Assembly (NCBI RefSeq): GCF_011762225.1
Contig: NZ_JAASQI010000002.1
Coordinates: 372,001 to 436,000, forward strand
DNA length: 64,000 nt
Direction: 5' to 3'
Source: Pseudochelatococcus lubricantis
GTDB taxonomy: Bacteria > Pseudomonadota > Alphaproteobacteria > Rhizobiales > Beijerinckiaceae
Below are positions 34,625 through 42,759 of this stretch, in pieces. Both the position numbers and the translations under genes were made by a program. Under the pieces are notes generated by a model that made no database searches, had not been told where the DNA came from, and saw only the letters and a list, made by a program, of their open reading frames with translations. Position 1 is the first letter of the stretch; each line of letters opens with the position of its first letter.

Positions 34625-35726
34625 AGCCGAGAACCTCCGTATCGAGATCGCGCGCGGCGAGGAAGGAGACGAACCTCTCCGACAGGTCCCGGCCGCCCGG
34701 CACGCCGACGATGAGCACGCCGAACGGCTTGCCGCCAATGGCGTCGATGGTGCCTCCGAGGATGTTCACATCGATGTCCAGCTCCCGCGAGACCTGTGCC
34801 AGCACGGGATGGGTGGCGAAGCGCCCGCGGAAGATGATGCGAATCACGGTCTCCATGCCCGGCGCGTCCTCGTGCGCCAGACGGTCGGCCACAAAGGACG
34901 GCGGTGCCCGTCCCGTTTCGGCGGCGAGGAACGAGCGCGTGGTCGGATGCTGCGGCCGGGTGAAAACGTCGAAGACGTCGCCCTGCTCGACGACGCGGCC
35001 GCCGTCGAGCACAGCCATTTGCTGCGCGATGGCCCGAATCACGGCCATCTCGTGGGTGATCAGCAGGATGGTGACGCCGAGTTCCCGGTTGATGGCCGAC
35101 AGCAGAGACAGAATGGAATGCGTCGTCTCCGGGTCCAGCGCGGACGTCGCCTCGTCCGACAGCAGCACCTTCGGATTGGTCGCGAGCGCGCGGGCGATGC
35201 CGACGCGCTGCTTCTGCCCGCCCGAGAGTTCGGCTGGATAACGGCTGCGCTTGTCGTCGAGGCCGACGAGCGACATCAGACGCTCCACCCGCTCGCGAAT
35301 GACGGGCGCGGCCGCGCCCTCGACTTCGAGCGGCAGGGCGATGTTGTCAAAAACCGTACGCGACGACAGCAGGTTGAAGTGCTGAAAAATCATGCCGATG
35401 TTGCGGCGCACCGCACGCAGCTTATTTTCCGGCAGCCGCGACACGTCAACACCGTCGACGATCACCTGCCCGCTCGTCGGCTTCTCCAGCCCGTTCACCA
35501 GACGAATCAGGGTCGATTTGCCCGCACCGCTGCGGCCGATCACGCCAAGGACGGAACCGGCCGGCACGTCGAGATCGATGTCCGACAGTGCCTCGACCGG
35601 TTGGCCGTCCTTGCGCGCCGGAAACTGCTTGCCCACGCCCGCGAGGCGGATGATCGCGGAGCGGCCGGCAACCGCGCCGCCGGCCGGCGGCTGCGGCGGA
35701 TGGCCAGGGGAAGGGATGTTCATCAT
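34599..35726 (-). CDS. metN: Methionine ABC transporter ATP-binding protein MetN
   Basis: MetN powers methionine import. Walker A is IGRSGAGKSTLIRLV near residue 65, the signature SGGQKQRVGIARAL near residue 165, and Walker B VLLSDEATSALDPETT. The C-terminal NIL domain (about residues 290-375), which senses methionine and inhibits transport in E. coli, is present: RGRFATHPVLAQVSRELDID. An AGGAGAAGG motif precedes the paired ATGs at 35726. The protein is 375 residues, with a short Pro-rich N-terminal extension. I saw no SAM riboswitch upstream. Confidence 0.96.
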   Translation of the reverse strand: MMNIPSPGHPPQPPAGGAVAGRSAIIRLAGVGKQFPARKDGQPVEALSDIDLDVPAGSVLGVIGRSGAGKSTLIRLVNGLEKPTSGQVIVDGVDVSRLPENKLRAVRRNIGMIFQHFNLLSSRTVFDNIALPLEVEGAAAPVIRERVERLMSLVGLDDKRSRYPAELSGGQKQRVGIARALATNPKVLLSDEATSALDPETTHSILSLLSAINRELGVTILLITHEMAVIRAIAQQMAVLDGGRVVEQGDVFDVFTRPQHPTTRSFLAAETGRAPPSFVADRLAHEDAPGMETVIRIIFRGRFATHPVLAQVSRELDIDVNILGGTIDAIGGKPFGVLIVGVPGGRDLSERFVSFLAARDLDTEVLGYVPASAFA

Positions 35727-35834
35727 CCCCTTCTCCTGACGGAAGCGGAGGCATCTTGCAAGAGGCGGGTTGCGTGCGGCAAGCGGGCCTCCGGATGGCC
35801 GCTTCAGGACCGGCCGACAGGGCCGGACCGGCGA

Positions 35835-36074
35835 TCACGCCGGGATGTAGTCGCTCTCGCTGCCCGCGCGGTGGTTGCCGCGGGGGCCGGCATCGGCCCG
35901 GCGCCTGGCGATGAGCTTGCGCGCAGCGCGCTCGGCAGCCTGGGGGTCAGCGAAGATGCGCCCGTCGAGATCGTTGAATGCGTTTTCAGACGCATGAAAG
36001 CGGTAGCCGTTGGCATCGCGGGCTATGATCCCCGCGGGCTTGCCGGAGATTTCGATCAGGTAATTGTCAAACAT
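35835..36074 (-). CDS. Small hypothetical protein
   Basis: This 79-residue protein reads MFDNYLIEISGKPAGIIARD at the start and contains FADPQAAERAARKLIARR, so one small alpha/beta unit plus a basic C-terminal part is likely. The ATG at 36074 has GGGAG six bases upstream. A GTG four codons earlier (36086) is also possible. It lies 108 bp before metN on the same strand and may be co-transcribed. I do not recognise a named family. A perfect palindrome CCGGTTC-GAACCGG sits right in front of it (36086-36099). Confidence 0.65.
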   Translation of the reverse strand: MFDNYLIEISGKPAGIIARDANGYRFHASENAFNDLDGRIFADPQAAERAARKLIARRRADAGPRGNHRAGSESDYIPA

Positions 36075-36085
36075 GTCAGCTCCCA

Positions 36086-36099
36086 CCGGTTCGAACCGG
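36086..36099. promoter_or_regulatory. Perfect palindrome CCGGTTC-GAACCGG
   Basis: A 14-base perfect palindrome directly upstream of the small hypothetical gene, overlapping its possible alternative GTG start. It could be an operator or a short hairpin in the mRNA leader. Confidence 0.4.
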
Positions 36100-36140
36100 C
36101 TTCACCATGCAAATTCAGGACCAGATGAAATGCGGCGCAA

Positions 36141-36287
36141 TCAATGCGGACAGACCGGACATTGCTGCATAGACGCAAGACATACGATCGTGACGGCTGC
36201 ATGAACCGGAGCGGGAGGCACGAGACGCGCCTCTGGTTTTCCGGAGATTTCGTTCCCGAAGGTTGTTGTTGTCGAAGAAAGTGCCAT
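36141..36287 (-). CDS. Candidate 48-codon short ORF with Cys-rich end
   Basis: ATG 36287 is preceded by a very good ribosome site (AGGAGAGG, four bases away). The frame starts MALSSTTTTFGNEISGKPEA and ends with VCLASMQQCPVCPH, three cysteines and a methionine in the last 14 residues. The phrase EISGKP recurs in the next gene downstream on this strand. It lies upstream of the small hypothetical gene and metNI. A sulfur-responsive leader peptide is one reading; a chance frame is the other. A second frame is also open over the same bases. Confidence 0.35.
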   Translation of the reverse strand: MALSSTTTTFGNEISGKPEARLVPPAPVHAAVTIVCLASMQQCPVCPH

Positions 36288-36625
36288 GGTGCCTCTCCTG
36301 ATTGTTGGCGTGCAGGCCTTCCTCAGCCATCCATCGACGATTGCCGGAAAACCCGTGCGCGCAATGACCCCACGAACTTACTCGTGGCGCTTTAGCGTTT
36401 GGTCTCGCGGCGCAAGCTGCGCTTTCAAATCACCGCGGCTCGCGGGCAGCGCCGTGTCGACGCGCTTCGCGAACACCCTCTATATCGCGCAACAATCCGC
36501 TCTTGTCAATAAAATATAAAATCAATAGAATTAATAAAATAACTTTCCGACAGACGAATAATTCGCTTGTGCAGCAATATCTTGAGGGATTCCAATGTGC
36601 GTTTCGCGGTCGCGGAATGACCATT

Positions 36626-36650
36626 AATTTACACTCTATATCTGTAAATT
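36626..36650. promoter_or_regulatory. LysR-type dyad AATTTAC-N11-GTAAATT
   Basis: Perfect 7-base arms (36626-36632, 36644-36650) spaced by 11 bases match the T-N11-A layout bound by LysR-type regulators. CysB and Cbl, which control sulfate uptake in other proteobacteria, are of this type. It lies 78 bp before the sulfate-binding protein gene, in AT-rich DNA. The regulator is an inference. Confidence 0.45.
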
Positions 36651-36727
36651 TATAAAAACTACAAAAAAACTATTGAAATAATTCCAGCCGGTGGTGACAA
36701 TGGGTCATCATCAGACGGAGAGGGCCA

Positions 36728-37777
36728 ATGGTTTCCAGACTGACAGTTTTTTCGAGGCGTGGCGTCCTGGCAATGGCGTCGGCCGCGGCGGTGGTGCTGG
36801 CCGGGCTGGCGGGCGCCGCCCCCGCGCAGGCCCAGACGACCCTGCTCAACGTTTCCTATGATCCCACCCGCGAGCTTTATCGCCAGATCAACGAAGTGTT
36901 CCAGGCGAAATGGAAGAAGGATACCGGCGAGGATGTCGTGGTGCGCACGTCGCACGGCGGCTCCGGCGGACAGGCCAACAAGGTCATCGAGGGGCTTGAG
37001 GCGGACGTCGTGACGCTCGGCATCGCTTCCGACATCGACCTGATCGCCCGTGAAACCGGCCTCATTCCCAAGGACTGGCGCGAGAAGCTGCCGAACCACG
37101 GCCTGCCCTATACCTCCACCGTCGTCTTCGTGGTGCGCAAGGGCAACCCGAAGAACATCAGGAACTGGGACGATCTGGTTCGCGACGATGTGAAGATCAT
37201 CACCCCGAATCCGAAGACGTCGGCCGGCGGACGCTGGAATTTCCTCAGTGCCTGGGGCTTCGTGCTCGATCATGGCGGCGACGATGCGAAGGCGCGGGAA
37301 TTCGTGACGAAATTCTACAAGAACGTCCCGGTGCTCGATCCCGGCGCGCGCGGTTCCACCATCAGTTTCGCGCAGCGCGACCTCGGCGATGTGCTGCCGG
37401 CGTGGGAGAACGAGGCTCACCTGATCCTCAGCGAATTCGGCGCCGAAAAGTTCGACATCGTCGTGCCGCCGTTCTCCATCTCCGCGGAGCCGCCGGTCGC
37501 GCTCGTGGTTGGCAACGTCGACAAGAAGGGCACGCGCAAGGCGGCGGAAGCCTATCTCGACTTCCTCTACTCGCCCGAGGCACAGACGATCATCGCCAAG
37601 AACTGGTACCGTCCCTCCCGTCCGGAGACTGTCGCGGCGGGCGGCGTGCCGGAATTCCAGAAGCTGAAGCTCTTCCGGGCGGAGGACAAGTTCGGCGACT
37701 GGGCGACCATCCAGAAGCGCTTCTTCGGCGAAAGCTCGGTCTTCGACGAAATCAGCAAGGCAATCGCGCAGAAGTAA
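36728..37777 (+). CDS. cysP: Sulfate ABC transporter substrate-binding protein
   Basis: This periplasmic protein captures sulfate (possibly thiosulfate) for the CysTWA importer. A twin-basic-like start (FSRRGVLAM) leads into a signal peptide ending near AAPAQAQ (residue 36). Family segments are LLNVSYDPTRELYRQINE, TSHGGSGGQANKVIEGLEAD, NPKTSAGGRWNFLSAWG and VLDPGARGSTISFAQR. The 349-residue length suits the Sbp/CysP family; the two cannot be separated by eye. It is followed by a strong stem-loop before cysT. Confidence 0.95.
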   Translation: MVSRLTVFSRRGVLAMASAAAVVLAGLAGAAPAQAQTTLLNVSYDPTRELYRQINEVFQAKWKKDTGEDVVVRTSHGGSGGQANKVIEGLEADVVTLGIASDIDLIARETGLIPKDWREKLPNHGLPYTSTVVFVVRKGNPKNIRNWDDLVRDDVKIITPNPKTSAGGRWNFLSAWGFVLDHGGDDAKAREFVTKFYKNVPVLDPGARGSTISFAQRDLGDVLPAWENEAHLILSEFGAEKFDIVVPPFSISAEPPVALVVGNVDKKGTRKAAEAYLDFLYSPEAQTIIAKNWYRPSRPETVAAGGVPEFQKLKLFRAEDKFGDWATIQKRFFGESSVFDEISKAIAQK

Positions 37778-37791
37778 GCACGGCAATGAAG

Positions 37792-37859
37792 GGCTGCGCG
37801 GCGGAACGATGGAGGCGCCGCAGGCGTTGACAAGGTCGTCGTTCCGCCGTGCGGCAGCC
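37792..37859 (+). terminator. Strong stem-loop between binding protein and permease genes
   Basis: GGCTGC (37792-37797) plus GGCGGAACGA (37800-37809) pair with TCGTTCCGCC (37839-37848) plus GCAGCC (37854-37859), about 16 base pairs interrupted by a small internal loop. It begins 15 bases after the binding-protein stop. Such structures often stabilise the upstream mRNA or limit read-through, so that the binding protein is made in excess over the permease. No T tract follows, so full termination is unlikely. Confidence 0.6.
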
Positions 37860-37894
37860 GATACGGTTCCATACAGTTGAAAGTACGTTGCATC

Positions 37895-38761
37895 ATGGCA
37901 GCAGTCGCGACCGCGAGAGAGGGGTGGCTTCCCCGCTTCCGGCAAAAGAGCGTGATACCGGGTTTCGGCCTCGCCTTTGGCTACACGCTCGTCTATCTGG
38001 GCATCATCGTCCTCATCCCGCTGGGCGGGCTGATCCTGCGCGCGTCCGGCATCGGACTTTCGGGTCTGTGGAATGTCGCCACCGATCCGCGCGTGGCCGG
38101 CGCGCTCAAGCTCAGCTTCGGCACCGCGCTGCTCGCCGCCGTCTTCGCGGCCGTGTTCGGCCTGCTGATTGCGTGGGTGCTGACGCGCTACCGGTTTCCC
38201 GGCCGGCGCCTGATCGACGCGGCCGTCGACCTGCCCTTCGCGCTGCCGACGGCGGTCGCCGGCATCGCGCTTTCGGCGCTTTATGCTCAGAATGGTCTCA
38301 TCGGCAGCATCTTCGCGCCCTACGGTATCAAGATCGCCTATACGCCTGTCGGCATCTTCATCGCGCTTGTCTTCGTGAGCGTTCCCTTCACGGTGCGGAC
38401 GGTGCAGCCGCTGATCGCGGAGATCGACCGCGAACAGGAGGAGGCGTCGGCAACGCTCGGCGCCAGCCGCGCCCAGACCATCTGGCGCGTGCTGCTGCCG
38501 CCGCTCATCCCGGCGATCCTCACCGGCCTCGCGCTCGCCTTCGCGCGGGCGGTCGGCGAATACGGGTCCGTGATCTTCATCGCCGGCAACCTGCCTTATA
38601 TTTCCGAAATCGCGCCCCTGCTGATCGTCATCAAGCTGGAGGAGTTCGACTACACCGGCGCGACCGCGATCGCGACCCTGATGCTGGCGATCTCCTTCTC
38701 GATCCTGCTGCTGATCAATCTCATCCAGGCGTGGAGCCGCAAGAGGTTCGGCTATGTCTGA
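37895..38761 (+). CDS. cysT: Sulfate ABC transporter permease CysT
   Basis: CysT (CysU) is one of two membrane subunits of the sulfate importer. The 288-residue protein has about six helices. It shows LPFALPTAVAGIALSALYA, the EAA-loop EEASATLGASRAQTIWRVLL near residue 190, and FARAVGEYGSVIFIAGNLP, all typical. I chose ATG 37895; a TTG at 37877 is in frame. Its end overlaps cysW by 8 bp. Confidence 0.96.
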   Translation: MAAVATAREGWLPRFRQKSVIPGFGLAFGYTLVYLGIIVLIPLGGLILRASGIGLSGLWNVATDPRVAGALKLSFGTALLAAVFAAVFGLLIAWVLTRYRFPGRRLIDAAVDLPFALPTAVAGIALSALYAQNGLIGSIFAPYGIKIAYTPVGIFIALVFVSVPFTVRTVQPLIAEIDREQEEASATLGASRAQTIWRVLLPPLIPAILTGLALAFARAVGEYGSVIFIAGNLPYISEIAPLLIVIKLEEFDYTGATAIATLMLAISFSILLLINLIQAWSRKRFGYV

Positions 38762-39662
38762 GCATTCATCCGCTCCCGCGTCCATCCCTGCGGATGTCTC
38801 TGGCACCACCGGTCGCGCGGCGCGCCATGCCGTGACCACGGAAAGCCGGCTCGTGCAGGGCGTTGCGCTGGGCATCGCCTTCGTCTTCCTGGCTCTGTTC
38901 CTGCTGCTGCCGCTCATCACGGTGTTTCTGGAGGCATTCAAGCGGGGCTTCGACACGTATCTGGCCGCCTTCTCGGAGCCGGATGCGCAGTCCGCCATCC
39001 GCCTGACGCTGACGGTTGCCGCCATCGCGGTGCCGCTCAACCTCGTCTTCGGCGTCGCCGCGTCGTGGGCGATCGCGAAGTTCTCGTTTCCCGGCAAGAG
39101 CTTCCTGATCACGCTGATCGACCTGCCGTTCTCGGTCTCGCCCGTGGTCTCGGGCCTCGTGTTCGTGCTGCTGTTCGGCGCGCAGGGCTATTTCGGGCCG
39201 TTCCTGCAGGCGCACAACATCAGCATCATCTTCGCGCTGCCTGGCATCGTCATCGCGACGGTGTTCGTGACGTTCCCCTTCGTGGCGCGCGAACTCATTC
39301 CGCTGATGCAGGAGCAGGGCAATACGGACGAGGAAGCCGCCCTGTCGCTCGGCGCCTCCGGGTTCACGACGTTCCGCACTGTAACACTGCCGAACATCCG
39401 CTGGGGCCTGCTCTACGGCGTCCTTCTCTGCAACGCGCGGGCAATGGGCGAGTTCGGCGCAGTCGCCGTCGTTTCCGGCCACATCCGCGGCCTGACCAAC
39501 ACCATGCCGCTCCACATCGAGATTCTGTACAATGAATACAATATCGCAGCAGCCTTTGCCGTCGCCTCGCTCCTTGCCCTCCTCGCCCTCATCACCCTTG
39601 CCGCAAAGTCCATCCTTGAGTGGCGTTTTGCAGACTCCCTCGCCGGGCGTGGCGGGCACTAG
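38754..39662 (+). CDS. cysW: Sulfate ABC transporter permease CysW
   Basis: CysW is the second membrane subunit of the importer. The 302-residue protein has about six helices. Marks are [20 protein letters not shown], the EAA loop [21 protein letters not shown] near residue 200, and [20 protein letters not shown]. It overlaps the cysT stop by 8 bp, and cysA begins just after its stop, so the genes form one unit. Confidence 0.96.
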   Translation: MSEHSSAPASIPADVSGTTGRAARHAVTTESRLVQGVALGIAFVFLALFLLLPLITVFLEAFKRGFDTYLAAFSEPDAQSAIRLTLTVAAIAVPLNLVFGVAASWAIAKFSFPGKSFLITLIDLPFSVSPVVSGLVFVLLFGAQGYFGPFLQAHNISIIFALPGIVIATVFVTFPFVARELIPLMQEQGNTDEEAALSLGASGFTTFRTVTLPNIRWGLLYGVLLCNARAMGEFGAVAVVSGHIRGLTNTMPLHIEILYNEYNIAAAFAVASLLALLALITLAAKSILEWRFADSLAGRGGH

Positions 39663-39672
39663 GTCCGCCGCC

Positions 39673-40725
39673 GTGCAGGCGGGCACCGTCGGGATCCGCG
39701 TCAGCGGCATCGGGAAGGAGTTTCGCGGATCGAAGGCGCTCGACGGCGTCGATCTCGCGATCCACCCCGGCGAACTCATCGCCCTGCTGGGGCCTTCCGG
39801 TTCCGGCAAGACCACGCTGCTGCGTATCATCGCCGGACTCGAATTCGCCACCACGGGCAGCGTGTTCTTCGGCACGGAGGACGCGACGCACCTGACGGTA
39901 CAGCAGCGGCGGGTGGGCTTCGTCTTCCAGCACTACGCGCTGTTCAAGCACCTGACGGTGGCGGACAATATCGCCTATGGCCTCAGCGTGCGGCCGCGCA
40001 AGGAACGGCCGCCGCAGGCGGCAATCCGGCGCAAGGTGCAGGAACTGCTCGAACTCGTGCAGCTCGACGGTCTCGACAGGCGCTATCCGGCGCAGCTTTC
40101 CGGCGGCCAGCGTCAGCGCGTGGCGTTGGCTCGCGCGCTCGCCGTGGAACCGCGTGTGCTGCTGCTCGACGAGCCGTTCGGCGCGCTCGACGCCAAGGTC
40201 CGCAAGGATTTGCGCCGCTGGCTGCGCGACATCCACGACCGCACCGGCCACACCACGATCTTCGTGACCCACGACCAGGACGAGGCGCTGGAACTCGCCG
40301 ACCGGGTGGCGATCCTCGCCAATGGCCGGCTCGAACAGGTCGGCACGCCGGACGAAATCTATGAAAAGCCGGCTTCTCCCTTCGTGCTTTCGTTCCTCGG
40401 CGACACGGTGGCGCTGCCGGTGGAGGTGAAAGGCGGCAAGGTGCTGCTCGCCGGCGATCCGCTCGATGTCGATCCCGAAGGGGCGGCGGAGGGGCGCGCA
40501 ACCATCTACCTGCGTCCCAACGAAGTGACGCTGGCGCCCTACGGCACGGGCATTCCCGGCATCATCGCCTCGCAGCGCCGCACGGTGAACGGTCGCCGGG
40601 TGGAGGTGCGCGTCGCGTTCTCGGATGTGCTGATCGAGGTCGAGGTGCCGGCGGAACAGACGTGGTCGGTGAATGACCGGGTCGGCCTGCATTTGCGGAA
40701 GGCGCGGCTGTTCCCGGCGGATTGA
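39673..40725 (+). CDS. cysA: Sulfate ABC transporter ATP-binding protein CysA
   Basis: CysA is the ATPase of the sulfate importer. Walker A is [18 protein letters not shown] near residue 35, the signature [15 protein letters not shown] near residue 140, and Walker [17 protein letters not shown]. The C-terminal TOBE-like domain (about residues 240-350) contains [11 protein letters not shown]. The start is unclear: GTG 39673 lies 11 bases after the cysW stop, but GTG 39649 and TTG 39628 are in frame within cysW. None has a strong ribosome site. Confidence 0.94.
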   Translation: MQAGTVGIRVSGIGKEFRGSKALDGVDLAIHPGELIALLGPSGSGKTTLLRIIAGLEFATTGSVFFGTEDATHLTVQQRRVGFVFQHYALFKHLTVADNIAYGLSVRPRKERPPQAAIRRKVQELLELVQLDGLDRRYPAQLSGGQRQRVALARALAVEPRVLLLDEPFGALDAKVRKDLRRWLRDIHDRTGHTTIFVTHDQDEALELADRVAILANGRLEQVGTPDEIYEKPASPFVLSFLGDTVALPVEVKGGKVLLAGDPLDVDPEGAAEGRATIYLRPNEVTLAPYGTGIPGIIASQRRTVNGRRVEVRVAFSDVLIEVEVPAEQTWSVNDRVGLHLRKARLFPAD

Positions 40726-40741
40726 CCGCCGGGCGCCTTGC

Positions 40742-40757
40742 GGTGTTCAAAAACACC
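40742..40757 (+). terminator. Terminator-like hairpin after cysA
   Basis: GGTGTT (40742-40747) and AACACC (40752-40757) form a 6-bp stem with a CAAA loop 17 bases after the cysA stop, followed at a short distance by a TTTTAT stretch. A plausible weak intrinsic terminator. Confidence 0.5.
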
Positions 40758-40788
40758 ACTGATTTTATATACTTATGCGGCGCTCCTT

Positions 40789-40813
40789 AAAATACATATA
40801 AAATATGTATTTT
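40789..40813. promoter_or_regulatory. Perfect 25-bp dyad upstream of cysG
   Basis: AAAATACATAT (40789-40799) and ATATGTATTTT (40803-40813) are exact reverse complements around an AAA spacer. The dyad lies in an AT-rich patch 130 bp before cysG, after the cysA hairpin. An AT-only-flanked palindrome of this length in high-GC DNA is best read as a regulator-binding site controlling the cysG-cysNC block. The regulator is unknown. Confidence 0.6.
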
Positions 40814-40943
40814 CAAAACTATACCGCGTGTGATAGCGTGATTTATCGTTTTTGGCGGGTTTTGCGGCGCATGGGGCGAGCGCCCGCCATCACGTTCTGC
40901 CGGCGTTCGCGGGCCTCTGTCCGGAAATAGCCATGGCGAGAAT

Positions 40944-42404
40944 GTGTCAGTAGAGGATGGCAGTCAATCCGTGGCCCGTCTGCGTTTCTTTCCGGTTTCC
41001 TATGATGTGGCCGGCCGTGCTGTAATTCTCGTGGGCGGCGGCGAGGAAGCGCTCGTCAAGCTGCGGCTGCTGCTGCGCACCGAGGGCAGGCCCGTCGTGT
41101 TCGCCGCGCATGCGTCGCCCGAGTTGATGGCGCTTGCCGGCCAGCACGGTGTGACGGTGCACCCGCGCGAGCCGGGTATCGGGGATCTGTCTGGCGCGGC
41201 ATTGTTGTTCATCGCCACGGGGGATGAGGCGCGCGACAGGGCGCTCGCGGCGCTTGGCCGTCAGGCCGGCGTGCCGGTCAATGTCGTCGATCGGCTGGAG
41301 CTGTGCGATTTCGCCGTGCCCGCCATCGTCGACCGTGCGCCGGTCTCGGTGGCGATCGCGACGGACGGCCTCGCGCCCGTCCTCGCGCAGCGTGTGCGCG
41401 CGGCGGTTGAAGCCTTGCTCGCGCCCGAGTTCGGGCGGCTCGGCGAATTGGCGCGCAGCGTGCGCGACAGTGTGGGAGAGGCGCTGGCCGGCAATGCCCG
41501 CCGCCGCCGTTTCTGGACGTCGCTATTCGACGGGCGCGGGGCGGAGCTGGCCCTTGCCGGCGATCTGGAAGGCGCGCGCCGCGCCGCGCTGTCGGAACTC
41601 GCGCAGGCCGAGGGGCAGGACGGCGAAGGCGTCGTCTGGCTGATCGGCGCGGGGCCGGGCGCAGAGGATCTGCTGACCCTGCGCGCCCAGCGGCTCCTGC
41701 AGCGCGCGGACGTGATCGTCCATGACCAGCTGGTGCCGGATGCCGTGGTCGAGATGGGCCGCCGCGATGCCGCGCGCATCGGCGTCGGCAAGGCCAAGGG
41801 CAAGCATTCCGTGACGCAGGGCGCCATCAACGACCTGCTGGTGAAGCTCGCCCGCGAGGGCAAGCACGTGGCGCGACTGAAGGCGGGCGATCCGCTGGTG
41901 TTCGGCCGCGCGGGGGAGGAGATCGCCGCGCTGCGGCAGGCGGGCATCCGCTACACCGTCGTCCCCGGTGTTACGGCCGCCCTCGCGGCGGCGGCGGATT
42001 ATGCCGTGCCGCTCACCCTGCGCGGCGTGTCATCCTCGCTGGTGTTCGCCTCCGGCCATGGCGCGAACGGCACCGAGCCGAAGGGCTGGCCGGAAGTGGC
42101 ACGGGCGGGCGGCACGATCGGCGTCTACATGGGCCGCACGGCGGCTGTCGAGACATATGAGCGGTTGGTCGGTAACGGCGTTGCGCCGTCCACGCCCGTG
42201 GCCGCGATCGAGAATGCGGGCCGGGCGGACAGCCGCGCCTTCTTCGGCCGGCTGGCGGATCTGCCGGGGCTGGCGGAGCGGGTGGATGTCGCCGGGCCGG
42301 TCCTGATCCTTGTCGGCGATGCGGTGGCGGCCGGCGACTTCGGCGCGGCCGGGCCGATCGCACAGCGGACCGAGGCGTCCGCGTCCCTTCTGGCGGCGGA
42401 GTAG
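40944..42404 (+). CDS. cysG: Siroheme synthase CysG
   Basis: CysG makes siroheme, the cofactor of sulfite reductase, from uroporphyrinogen III. The N-terminal half (about residues 12-220) is the precorrin-2 dehydrogenase/ferrochelatase, with the NAD loop VILVGGGEEALVKLRLLL. The C-terminal half (about 228-475) is the SAM-dependent methyltransferase, with VWLIGAGPGAEDLLTLRA, RLKAGDPLVFGRAGEE and VPGVTAALAAAA. The start GTG 40944 is uncertain; GTG 40971 is also possible. The next gene begins 5 bp after its stop. Confidence 0.96.
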   Translation: MSVEDGSQSVARLRFFPVSYDVAGRAVILVGGGEEALVKLRLLLRTEGRPVVFAAHASPELMALAGQHGVTVHPREPGIGDLSGAALLFIATGDEARDRALAALGRQAGVPVNVVDRLELCDFAVPAIVDRAPVSVAIATDGLAPVLAQRVRAAVEALLAPEFGRLGELARSVRDSVGEALAGNARRRRFWTSLFDGRGAELALAGDLEGARRAALSELAQAEGQDGEGVVWLIGAGPGAEDLLTLRAQRLLQRADVIVHDQLVPDAVVEMGRRDAARIGVGKAKGKHSVTQGAINDLLVKLAREGKHVARLKAGDPLVFGRAGEEIAALRQAGIRYTVVPGVTAALAAAADYAVPLTLRGVSSSLVFASGHGANGTEPKGWPEVARAGGTIGVYMGRTAAVETYERLVGNGVAPSTPVAAIENAGRADSRAFFGRLADLPGLAERVDVAGPVLILVGDAVAAGDFGAAGPIAQRTEASASLLAAE

Positions 42405-42409
42405 GCAAC

Positions 42410-42742
42410 ATGAAACGCGATGCAAAGGCGGCGATTCCGCAGGTACTGACCGCCAACGACCTTCATTCGGGGCTGGTGGTGTTCCGCACGACCGGGGGCG
42501 CGTGGTCGACGCATATCAGCGATGCCGAGGTCGTCGACGCACCGGAGGCGGCCGAGGCGCTGGCTGCGGCGGGCGCCGGGGACGAGCGGAACAACCGCGT
42601 CGTCGGCCCTTATCTCGTCAACGTGAAAGTGGAGGGCGACGTCATTGTCCCCACCGTGCTGCGCGAGGCGATCCGTGCCGCGGGCGGGCCCACGGCGGGC
42701 ACCTCCGTCATTCTGGCGCATTCGGCGCCCGCATCCGCCTGA
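42410..42742 (+). CDS. DUF2849 domain protein
   Basis: This 110-residue protein belongs to DUF2849, a small family found almost only in alphaproteobacterial sulfate-reduction operons between cysG and cysI. PQVLTANDLHSGLVVFRT and NRVVGPYLVNVKVEGDVIVP are typical of it. Its role is unknown; context suggests a part in sulfite reduction or in electron supply to the reductase. It lies 5 bp after cysG and 17 bp before cysI. Confidence 0.9.
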   Translation: MKRDAKAAIPQVLTANDLHSGLVVFRTTGGAWSTHISDAEVVDAPEAAEALAAAGAGDERNNRVVGPYLVNVKVEGDVIVPTVLREAIRAAGGPTAGTSVILAHSAPASA

Positions 42743-42759
42743 GCCGCGGGGAGACTGCC

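Larger units (their letters stand above)
36075..36727. other. 653-bp region between hypothetical gene and sulfate importer
   Basis: The part to about 36480 has normal GC and holds a CCGGTTC-GAACCGG palindrome (36086-36099) and a candidate 48-codon minus-strand ORF (36141-36287). From about 36490 to 36700 the sequence is markedly AT-rich, unlike the rest of the window, and looks like a promoter and control region for the sulfate importer. An AATTTAC-N11-GTAAATT dyad lies at 36626-36650. I see no other gene. Confidence 0.6.

Noticed and set aside
35727-35834. Possible SAM or other riboswitch in front of metN
   Set aside because: The gap is short and I could not match conserved SAM-I, SAM-II or SAM/SAH core sequences.
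36659-39112. An 817-codon minus-strand open frame across the sulfate importer
   Set aside because: It is antisense to cysP, cysT and cysW, all clearly identified; the translated sequence is low-complexity Arg/Asp/Glu.
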